Of a stretch of 64,000 nt of DNA, positions 1 through 8,402 are shown piece by piece. A program made the position numbers and the translations under genes. The stretch covers positions 1 through 64,000 of the forward strand of contig CAJQUW010011529.1 in NCBI GenBank assembly GCA_907163375.1. The letters are read 5' to 3'. The notes under the pieces were generated by a model. It saw only the letters and a program-made list of their open reading frames with translations, had not been told where the DNA came from and searched no databases. Every line of letters begins with the position of its first letter. The stretch's first letter is position 1. This DNA is from Prostheceraeus crozeri. Its lineage: Eukaryota > Platyhelminthes > Polycladida > Euryleptidae.

Positions 1-828
1 AATACTCCTTTGAGGGAGGTGCTGTCTCTCGCGATCCATCGATTTTCGAGTTCAGTATCCAAAATGGCTCTTGCACGAAGTGAGAAGTTCGCAGAAGCAG
101 CATCTGACTAAGGCACACCTCAGGTGTCTCTTTGGTCGGATAAAGGGAATCACCGTTTCTTCCAAAACAGAAATGTGGTTCTCTAAGTTCACGGTATCAT
201 GGATCAAACTATGAGTAAGTCGGTAAGAGATCATCATCCAATATGTGATGGCTAACGATTTAATGGACGCTGAGGCCACTTGCATAATGTGCTAGCTTGT
301 TAACCTTCCTTGCCGAACTTAGTCTTGAATCGTCTCAATACCTATTCGCAATTGTCGAAAGTTATTACTAAAAACCACCTTTTCATTTACAAAGTCGTCC
401 ATCGCGAGAGGTGAAAGTTAAATTTTGTGTTTTAAGCCTTAACTGAGAGTATAGAATCGAACTGTGTTTGAAAATTGAAATTAATGTCGTATTGATGATG
501 ACCACAGATATCTAGCTATCTAAGTGTTTCATTCATGAGAACAGCTAATCAAATCAATAATTGTGTTGTAGTAAATTCAAGATAAGATCGTTCTAAGCTT
601 CTTCATATAGCGGCCCACGAAAATAAAATACAAAAATCAACTATCGGGTTTTACGACATCCAAGCATTTCAATCGTGTGAGGGTCAACTTTTCTACTAGA
701 TGATTTATACACATGAGAAAGGTGACTGTCTCAGTTACAGTGATCGCTGATCATGATACCCACGAGCTTGAACTCTTTGATAAACACAGTGTCGGTTTGC
801 AATCGAAATAAACGTTTCCTCCCTTACC
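1..828. other. Unassigned sequence, no gene recognised
   Basis: I see no recognisable gene here. The longest open frame (minus strand, 52-285, 77 codons) matches no family I know. No inverted terminal repeat, RNA gene or microsatellite was found. Confidence 0.4.
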
Positions 829-830
829 TA

Positions 831-1824
831 CACTGTAAATCGCTCAATACCAATCACATACGAAGGATGCATACCAAGATATTTTTTTGGTATATTTCTG
901 TATGATCTTGGTATATATTTGTATGCTTTTCGCATGTTATTTCAAGTGTGGTATGCTTTACATACTAAAGCCATACCAGCACAATGTTAAAAGAAAGCAT
1001 CAATCATGTCCAAAGTATGTTGATTTAAGGCCTTTTGTCAATAAAGATCACACTAATGCTACTACTGCTTTGTAAGTAGTGAGATAATGACATTTTATAG
1101 TCAAACTAACAATACTGAATTCGATTTTAATACATGTAAGTCCGAGGCATTCCATAAATAATCAATAAGTATTTGACCATCAACAATTATGCATTATGTA
1201 ATTTTGGAACTAAGCATATTATCAATCCAAAATAAAGACAATTTATAATTCATGAACGCAAAAATAGTTATGTTTGAGATATATAAGTCAACATAGTTGC
1301 TGAAAAGTTATCGTTATATTGAAATGATGTTTATCAATTTAGTTCAAGGAAATGAGCTAATTATGAGTCTTGTGAATGCTATAAGACAAGTTGCAAAGAT
1401 GACATGCGGCTTTAATTTCACAATAAATCTAATCTAGTTAAATACCACACTTTCACAAAGAAATATTCACGACTGGTATTACTGGAAAAAGTTATTTGTA
1501 AGTAGTATGTAGTATAACATATTTTTTGCCATATGACATAAAGCTATTCATACGAAAGACATACGAAACACATACCAATCTGCATCGGGTCTCGTATATA
1601 AAACATACCAAGAATTCGTATTTCAACGTAAAACAGCCAATCACAGTTAGCATAGTTCGTATCGTTTACATACCAATCACATACGAAAGTAAATGGCCAT
1701 TCGTATGAAAAACATACCAGATTTCTTTATATATACCAGAATCTCGTATCAAATGTTGGTTTCAAATTGTATGTAAACTTGGTATGTGTTTGTATGTAAT
1801 TTTCGTATCCAGCGATTTACAGTG
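831..1824. mobile_element. Non-autonomous MITE, Tc1/mariner-like, TA target duplication
   Basis: The element starts CACTGTAAATCGCT and ends AGCGATTTACAGTG, a perfect 14-bp terminal inverted repeat, with TA on both outer sides (829-830 and 1825-1826). This fits the Tc1/mariner superfamily. It is about 1 kb with no transposase. Both subterminal regions are packed with short motifs of the form CATACCA, CATACGA and their complements (about 850-1000 and 1500-1810), which may be binding sites for a transposase supplied in trans. The two open frames of about 60 codons inside are most likely chance. Confidence 0.82.
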
Positions 1825-2244
1825 TATCTGTCCATCTCTTACTGCGCTCGGGCTGTACAACATAGGTGCGGGAGGAAAATTTGATATTTCCTCTATCAAG
1901 AAAAAGGCTGTTTCCCATTTTATTTGGTCAGATTTCCATTGAAATTAGTCACTTGAGAGATCATGGCTTCCGTTTTCCATTTAATTTGGTCGGTTGGATT
2001 TCTTTGGACTGAATGTAGTACGATATTCCATTGAATTTGGTCTCATTTCCATTTTAATTGGTTGTAGCTAGTCCCAAATAATTCAAATTTATTTATCATC
2101 TTATGTCAGCGCCGGTTTAGAAAGGTAATACCTTGTGATAATTGTCAGTATATGACGACTTTTATTCAACAAACATAAACACAGCTGATTCATCAATAAC
2201 ACCGCAAGTAAAAATGTCATTCATCAATGTCCTCAAGATCAAGG

Positions 2245-2419
2245 AGTAGTCAGTAAAGGTCCAATACAAACACAGCGCGCCTCGAAATGGGGTGGGTCCA
2301 ATACAAACACGCGCGCTGTGTTTGTATGGGACCCACCCCATTTCGAGGCGCGCGTGTTTGTATTGGACCCACCCCATTTCGAGGCGCGCTGTGTTTGTAT
2401 TGGACCTTTACTGACTACT
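2245..2419. repeat. GC-rich near-perfect palindrome, 72-bp arms
   Basis: 2245-2316 is complementary to 2348-2419 with almost no mismatch. Inside it, a unit containing CGCGCCTCGAAATGGGGTGG and CCAATACAAACAC occurs in both orientations, so several alternative hairpins can form. The block is rich in CpG and much more GC-rich than its surroundings. It lies at the 3' side of the transposase remnant. Confidence 0.9.
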
Positions 2420-2424
2420 TCAAG

Positions 2425-3927
2425 GCATTTGGAGAAATAGCGAAGTGTATGATTATGCCATTTCAAGCACTTTTCTCTCGTTACTTCAGGTAATGACTCT
2501 TTTCTTTCATAAGAACATTCAAACGATGTCGATGTAGCGATAGCTTGGGAGCTGAAGTCCGTATCTCGAATTGAATGTTGATATCTGAAACCTATTTTTA
2601 ATTGACCGCCCTTGTTGAACATTGTTTGCATAAATGTTGAATCCAAATTCATCCACAAAAATAAAGTTCTCTATTCGAGAGCCGTGTGCCATCATCCACT
2701 GGAAAGGTTCTCTACGGGATTGCATTGTTTCGCTGTGCTGGAATGGTTTGAATGTCTCTGATGGATATCAGTTCACACTCATAACATTCTACTAATAGTC
2801 TGCAAACTCTAATGATCCGCATCGATACGGTTGGCGGTACTAATGGGTTATATCACCCCCGGTTTTCAAATTTGTCTAAAATCTGCAAAAGGTTACGTAA
2901 AGCACAAGGAAATATTTATTTACATTTTGGTGAGCGCCCACTTCGTGATGCAGTCTGACTCACTGCGATGCCACTGGCGTCTCAGAGGACAGACGAAATA
3001 AAGTCAATGGTTGTGTCAAAATCGCCTTTCTGTCTATTAATCAACTATCTGTATTTACACGACTCAAAGGAAGTCCGACGTTTTTTTGCCAGTGGGTCGT
3101 CACCAAACTTCAGTTAGACGTATTAAAGCATATTTTCTACCCACATACAAAATTTTATGCAGATCAGACAAGTACTTTTTGCATTAGAGATGATAACGCA
3201 AAGTGTAGCGATGTCAACAGCATGATCTGACTTCGTCTGTTCGACGCATCATCGATACTCGTGTGTGCATTGGTCTCTCTCCCACTTCGTCTCATCCACT
3301 GCAATTTGAAGTTTTCCCACTGCCACTACTTTGCAACACCTTTTTAAGAAGCCTATTAATGTAAGGGATGAGGCCTGGTCATCATCGCTTCACGAGTTGT
3401 CGGGAAATTACTTTGTTGACGTCAAGTGCTTTCTGCTCAAACAATGAAGTCATTGACAAGTCAGATCAAGCTGCCGGCATCGCTGCACTTCAAGTTATCG
3501 CTCCTAATTCAAAAAGTGCTTCTCCGATTTGCCTAGAAGTTGGTGTGTGGCTAGAGAATATCGTCACGTACGTGTGTGTAAAGTTTTGTGACGATTGATT
3601 CATTTCTACGGATTTTAGACAAATTTGAAAACGGGGGGAGATAACCCACAAGTACCCGGTTGGTATTTTTGGATGTTCAGTTCTCAATCTCACTTTCATT
3701 TCGTTGAGAGTAACGGTAGGCTTTTCTTCCACGCATCGTATTAGCTCGTTTTTCATTGTATCATTAATTTTCCTTGGAAGATGTCCACATCGCGACAATG
3801 CTTCGATTTGCCCTTTTTCTTTGAACTTTTGATGAGGCTGTTTATTGTCAAGGTCAACGTTACGGTCAATGCCTAGCATTTCAGTCAACCCTATCCAGTC
3901 TTTTAATTCACTGAGCGCATTCATCAA
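2425..3927 (-). pseudogene. Transposase remnant (IS630/Tc1/mariner type), split by insertion
   Basis: The N-terminal part (3927 down to about 3657) contains LPRKINDTMKNELIRCVEE and TVTLNEMKVRL, which resemble the second helix-turn-helix of Tc1-like transposases. After the inserted segment (2836-3656) a second part shows FIFVDEFGFNIY near 2664-2629, the usual context of the second catalytic Asp in this superfamily, followed by GRS. The region for the third acidic residue is too decayed to place. Several frame changes and stops are present, so this copy cannot encode an active enzyme. The family is inferred from motifs only. Confidence 0.6.
2836..3656. mobile_element. Nested non-autonomous element inside the 1.9-4.3 kb transposon
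   Basis: The left end (2836-2885) and right end (about 3613-3656) are inverted copies of roughly 45 bp. They share GGTAC, TGGGTTAT, a run of C and TTTTCAAATTTGTCTAAAATC. The insertion separates the transposase helix-turn-helix part from the DDE part. No coding sequence was recognised inside. The exact target duplication is unclear, because the flanking GGTAC also belongs to the inverted match. Confidence 0.72.
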
Positions 3928-4263
3928 TTATTGTCTGTCATTAGGGCACACTAATGGTCGCGACTTATTGTGAAATTCGGTTGCAGACGTAGAATGAATA
4001 AAAAAATGCTGTCAATTAATTCATATGCATTTCAACATTAATTATTTTGACATTTGACTTTAATTCATATTGTTCAAGTTGTTGCATGGAGATCAAATTC
4101 AATGGAATATCGTACTCCATTCAGTTCAAAGAAATCCAACCGACCAAATTAAATAGAAATTTTGTCTCGCTTACCAAAATTAAATGGAAAACAGAAGCTA
4201 TGATCTCTAAAGTGACTAATTTTAATGGAAATCTGACCAAATGAAATGAGAAAAGGTATACAT

Positions 4264-5152
4264 ATATTTTTAAAAAAGAAAACAACGTTTCTTGTATTGA
4301 CCGAACATGTTTCAGAATGCTACCATTCCATTTTCAGCGGTAAAATCTGAATACAGTGACAATGTGAGTTTATATACAAAATGCAGGAAATGCACAAGTG
4401 AGTGATACAGTGATTGATACAAAGAGTTCGGATTAAAAGCCAAACTGAAAGGAATCTATCTCTCCACGAAACAGTATCTCACAGTGAGACTTCCACCAGT
4501 GTTTACTGGACTGTTCCTTACATTGAGAGTAAAAGCAATGACTTGAAAAGGAGGATCAAAAACATCAACATTGATCTTGCTGATAAAATTGAAATTGTTC
4601 CTGTTTTTGCTACTGATAAAATCCAAAGCTATTTCAATTACAAGGATATAATTTCGAATGGTGTGAAATCTAATGTTGTGTATTTATACACGTGTGATCG
4701 CTGCCCAATGCGATATATCGGCTCCTCGAGGCACCATCTTGCCATTCGTATAAATGAGCACTTGAAGGGATATCCCTCTCCTACTCAGGTGTCGATGCAT
4801 GAACATCCACCTAAAAGTGAAAATTTCTCGATTATTGGCAAATCTAGAAATCTTCTGGTTCTGGAATCTATTGTCCTAAAGAGCAACACAAATTATTTCT
4901 CTAATGAAAGAAACAGCTCAGTACAACTGTACTTGAAATTGTAATTTCAGAATGCAATACATAGGTCGGTGCCATGGTCAGACAGCTACTGGTGACTTGA
5001 ACTCTTTGTATCACTCATTTGTGCATTTCCTGTATTTTGTATATAAACTCACATTGTCATTGTATTCAGATTTTACCGCTGAAGATGGAATGGTAGCATT
5101 CTGAAACATGTTCGGTCAATACAAGAAACGTTGTTTTCTTTTTTAAAAAATA
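4264..5152 (+). mobile_element. Penelope-like element (PLE) remnant A with inverted ends
   Basis: Left (4264-4431) and right (4995-5152) segments are inverted copies of about 155 bp. Between them lies the C-terminal GIY-YIG part of a Penelope-type polyprotein. The reverse transcriptase part is absent, so this is a truncated copy. The right end carries CTGAAGA, a 5-bp helix and GAAAC (5079-5107), a hammerhead-like arrangement of the type reported in PLE terminal repeats. Confidence 0.75.
4414..4944 (+). pseudogene. PLE C-terminal region with GIY-YIG endonuclease domain
   Basis: The 176-codon frame contains VVYLYTCDRCPMRYIGSS followed by AIRINEHLKG. This is the Cys-x-x-Cys plus second half (YIG) and Arg-containing helix of the GIY-YIG endonuclease found at the C terminus of Penelope-like retroelements. 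Downstream is VSMHEHPP, also seen in copy B as MHIHPP. The reverse transcriptase is missing, so the copy cannot move by itself. Confidence 0.75.
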
Positions 5153-5183
5153 TGAAGTTGGGTCAACTTTGCATCAACAATTT

Positions 5184-5304
5184 TATATATATATATATAT
5201 ATATATTTATCAAATCTCAACAGATGTAACCACCACGAGACATGTCTCGTGGTGGTTGCATCTGTTGAGATCTGATAAATTTATCAATTGCCAGGTTACT
5301 TGTC

Positions 5305-5336
<32 letters not shown>

Positions 5337-5406
5337 CGTCCAAGAAGGGACGTAACTAGTCAGGGTACCTGCAGTCAAGATTGTTTTTCTTTTGGCTTTT
5401 TATTGG

Positions 5407-5454
<48 letters not shown>
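5184..5454. repeat. Three (TA)n microsatellite tracts
   Basis: TA runs occur at about 5184-5205, 5309-5336 and 5409-5454. The last one directly borders the mariner-like element that begins at 5456, consistent with a TA-targeting transposon landing in a TA run. Confidence 0.95.
5206..5281. repeat. 76-bp perfect-type palindrome
   Basis: The arms are about 37 bp and meet at GAGACATGTCTC. They read TTTATCAAATCTCAACAGATG outward to inward, with only one or two mismatches. One half of the same sequence is found again at 58041-58066, so this is the end of a repeated element and not a chance hairpin. Confidence 0.88.
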
Positions 5455-5455
<1 letters not shown>

Positions 5456-5458
<3 letters not shown>

Positions 5459-6278
5459 GGTGATCGCGATCTTCCCGCCGATTCTTCTCACAGTTTGTTC
5501 AAACGTATAGATGAAGTGTGTGATTCATAGATATCTACGTTTCCAATTTCAAATCTTATCAAATGTTATCAAATTCATTTACTTCTGAGACGCGCACGAT
5601 GGAATATCGCAATCTAAACAACACTGAAATCGCATCAATTGTATCGTTCTCAGTTACTTTCAATTGTAAAGAAGCCAGGCGAATGTTTTTTGAGAAATTT
5701 GGAAAAGAGCCACCACCAGCATGCACCCTTCGTGATTGGAAAGCAAGATTCTTGGACACTCTGACCATCTTACCTCGGAAGCCTGTTGGTGATCATCAAC
5801 AGAGAAGATTATCGACAGAAAAGAAAGAAGATGTCCTTGCCGCATTTGGAGACTACTCATTCCTATCACAGCGTAAGGTGACCCAAGAAGTTGGTGTTGC
5901 GCAATCCTCTGTCAACAAGATTTTAAAGGAAGAGGGTTTGAAGCCATGGAAGATGGTATCTGTTCAGGAATTGCTTCCAGACGATCCAGGGAAACGGTTG
6001 AACCGTCTACAGCCACGATATTGAAGGAAAGGTTGATGGACTTACTTGACAACATTCCGAAATCGATGATTCGAAAGGCTTATGAATCATTTACTCGTCG
6101 ATGTAAGTTGTGCGAGGAATCCTGTGGAGGACACTTCGAACAGAATCTTTGATTTTGTAACATTTGATTGAGTCATTGTTTGTTTTCACTGTATAGAACA
6201 TGATTTGAGACACTGAATTTGTTTTAATTCATTCAAATCAAAGCGGTAAAAAACGGCGGGAAGATCGCGATCACCCTG
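5456..6278 (+). mobile_element. Internally deleted mariner-like transposon
   Basis: The terminal inverted repeats are CAGGGTGATCGCGATCTTCC (left) and its complement (right), extending to about 25 bp with CGCCG. TA is found on each side (5454-5455 and 6279-6280). The 823-bp body keeps the start and the end of a transposase gene but not its catalytic core. High identity of the two ends suggests a relatively young copy. Confidence 0.9.
5563..6152 (+). pseudogene. Mariner-like transposase, DNA-binding domains and C terminus only
   Basis: The first frame (5563-6024; an internal Met at 5599 may be the true start) gives about 140 residues with two helix-turn-helix regions. The first lies around residues 25-65 and ends in LRDWKARFLDT. 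The second lies around residues 80-130, with RRLSTEKKEDVLAAF and SQRKVTQEVGVAQSSVNKIL. After about 6005 the sequence changes frame and continues with NIPKSMIRKAYESF and RRCKLCEESCGGH, typical of the mariner C terminus. Roughly 150-200 catalytic residues expected in between are gone. Any product would bind the ends without cutting. Confidence 0.8.
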
Positions 6279-6282
6279 TATA

Positions 6283-6955
6283 TACAGGTATACATAAATA
6301 ATTTTAGTTGTGAATACTTTCGGCTTTCCAAAGTTGAATGTAAATTTCTATGCCACAAGCATCTTCATAATACGTGATTTTGGCTTGATGAGCTTCAGAC
6401 ATAATCAAAAATGCATGGTTTTGTCTGTCATTGCATCGCCTATCGCATTGATATCTAAATAACTTGATACAAAGTTTGATTTGACAAGATGAAATCTATA
6501 AACAAGACAGATCTTCGTCTTTTGAGACTATGAAAAGGAAAAATTGCATCGAATTTTGTCGTCGATCTAATTTTCTCAAGCTGACCAGCACTTTTCATAA
6601 CAGATTTGGTCTGTGACGTGAATAGATTAAATTATCTTCATGATACATAAGCCTACTTCGGAGGGTATCGCGTACCATCTGATGAGCCCTCGCAGGTTGG
6701 GAACCTCTGAGTTAAACTGATCTGTGGGAATGATAAGTAGCACATCGTCAGCATGCTTCAGTATTAATGTGATTTGTGTTTGTGGCTTAAGTGTGATCCC
6801 ATACGTGCCTCGAACAAGTGCGGGGACACGACCGAGCTTTTAGGAACATCTGATGTGGCGTCTTGCATAGAGCTGCAAGGAACATTTTTCAAGCTAATTC
6901 TAAATTACGTTTTAAAGATAATGGCCGAAGAGATTTCATTTTACTATATTCTTTA
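6283..6955. other. Unassigned sequence
   Basis: No gene, RNA or clear repeat was recognised. A short frame at 6774-7031 runs into the left end of the next PLE and is probably not a gene. Confidence 0.35.
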
Positions 6956-6959
6956 TCAA

Positions 6960-8122
6960 GTTACCAAACATGTTTCAGTCATCAGAAATGACCATCTTCA
7001 GTGGCAAGTAACAGTGAACTTATCAACATAGTCTCACATTGTCTGACAGTACTTAATAGAAATATTGGATAACCTAGATGTCTAACAACCATGAAGATCA
7101 CATAAAAAGAAAAATGATGGCTAAATAACTATGAGCATGAATACAGATGATAAGCATTAAAAAAGATATAAAAATTCTGATGTCGTGTGATTGTTCACTA
7201 ATGGTCCATTGTATCCCTTGATTATTAGTTTCTCTGCTGTCTTTGGATAATTTGTTTTCATCATTATCTTGAAATTTCGGGTCCCTGGAGGGTGTATGTG
7301 CATGGATATTTGTGATGATGGTTTGCAAATTTTCTCAAAAAGGTGAAAACAATTTTTATGAGTAACTGTTATGAGAAAGTTTTGAGAGCTTTTGAGAAAG
7401 TTTTTGACCAAGTTGATATGAAAATGTCTAATTCACAGTAAAACTTGAGAAATGGCTCAGATGAATAGCAACAAGACAAACAACTTTTATTTTGGAAGGC
7501 ACCCTACAAAGCAGACACATTCAAGGAAGTAACAAGAAAACTCATCAGATCAACAATGTGCTAAAGAAGTCAAAAATAAAGACTGCATGCAACACATGGA
7601 AAACGCAAAATATTTTTAGAAACAAGGATCCAATCAAATTCGAAGAGTCCTCCTCTCTTGTGTATTTATGTAATTGTGAACACTGCTCTCAGTGCTACAT
7701 CGGAGTCATTTGCAGAAATGGATCAATTAACACATAAAAGGCAATTCTCCATCTGAAATATACATGCATATACATCCTCCAGCAGCCCGAAATTTCAAGA
7801 TAATGATGAAAACAAATTGCCCAAAGACAGCAGAGAAACTAATAATCAAGGGATACAATGGACCATTAGTGAACAATCACACGACATCAGAATTTTTATA
7901 TCTTTTTTAATGCGTATCATCTGTATTCATGCTCATAGTTATTTAGCCATCATTTTTCTTTTTATGTGATCTTCATGGTTGTTAGACATCTAGGTTATCC
8001 AATATTTGTATTAAGTACTGTATATAGCTAAAATTTAAGTTTAAAATGTGAGACTATGTTGATAAGTTCACTGTTTCTTGCCACTGAAGATGGTCATTTC
8101 TGATGACTGAAACATGTTTGGC
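6960..8122 (+). mobile_element. Penelope-like element remnant B with long inverted ends
   Basis: Left (6960-about 7310) and right (about 7760-8122) segments are inverted copies of roughly 350 bp. The inverted part reaches into the coding region: both arms encode the same stretch with KIMMKTN and NHTTSEFLYLF, in opposite directions. The centre has the remaining GIY-YIG sequence. The right end has CTGAAGA (8084-8090), a 5-bp helix and GAAAC (8109-8113), and the left end has the complement. It is truncated. Confidence 0.75.
7492..7737 (+). pseudogene. PLE GIY-YIG region (copy B)
   Basis: The frame contains LVYLCNCEHCSQCYIGV, which matches the pattern of copy A (VYLYTCDRCPMRYIG), so it is the same domain of a related PLE family. 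The upstream part, INNVLKKSKIKTACNTWKT, resembles the linker between reverse transcriptase and endonuclease. The copy is broken and incomplete. Confidence 0.65.
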
Positions 8123-8132
8123 AATTTAAATT

Positions 8133-8402
8133 AGCGAGTGCACAGATAAGAGCTATCCAAGGAACATTTTTAAGGCTTCGAGCAAGCTCATTCATATTAC
8201 TCCTACGGCAATGAATGACATTCTTGATTTTAGTGATGTGGCTAGTAGAATCACATGCTATCAAGAATGCGGAAAGATGGTCAGATTGCCAAATGCCGAG
8301 CATGCTATGGCAAACTACAGAACTGATCATAAGAAGACAGACCACATGAATTACGCTGAATTTCAATCGATAGCTCCTTTTCAAGTTTCAAATTTTTTCT
8401 AG
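8133..8402 (+). other. Unidentified coding-like block
   Basis: One + strand frame is open for about 90 codons from about 8133 to a TAG at 8400-8402. It begins upstream of the Met at 8211. It includes SYPRNIFKASSKLIHITPTA, DILDFSDVASRITCYQECGK and AEHAMANYRTDHKK. The composition (Cys, His, Lys, mixed hydrophobics) looks like protein, not random AT-rich DNA. I do not recognise a family. It lies immediately after PLE B and could belong to it or to an older element. A short match (GAATTTCAATCGAT, 8358-8371 and inverted near 8980-8993) hints at a degraded inverted-repeat element from about 8340 to 9015. Confidence 0.3.

Larger units (their letters stand above)
1911..4254. mobile_element. Decayed Tc1/mariner-superfamily DNA transposon with long inverted ends
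   Basis: Left end 1911-2075 and right end about 4080-4254 are inverted copies of each other, with the order ATTTGGTCAGATTTCCATT, then a block around AGAGATCAT, then GGTCGGTTGGATTTCTTTG. Within each end a motif close to TTCCATTTAATTTGGT recurs several times. The roughly 2.3-kb body contains transposase remnants on the minus strand. It also contains a nested insertion at 2836-3656 and a GC-rich palindrome at 2245-2419. The exact outer boundary and target duplication are not clear. Confidence 0.75.

Noticed and set aside
5169-5510. 113-codon frame with YIYIYI runs
   Set aside because: Translation of TA microsatellites and a palindrome.
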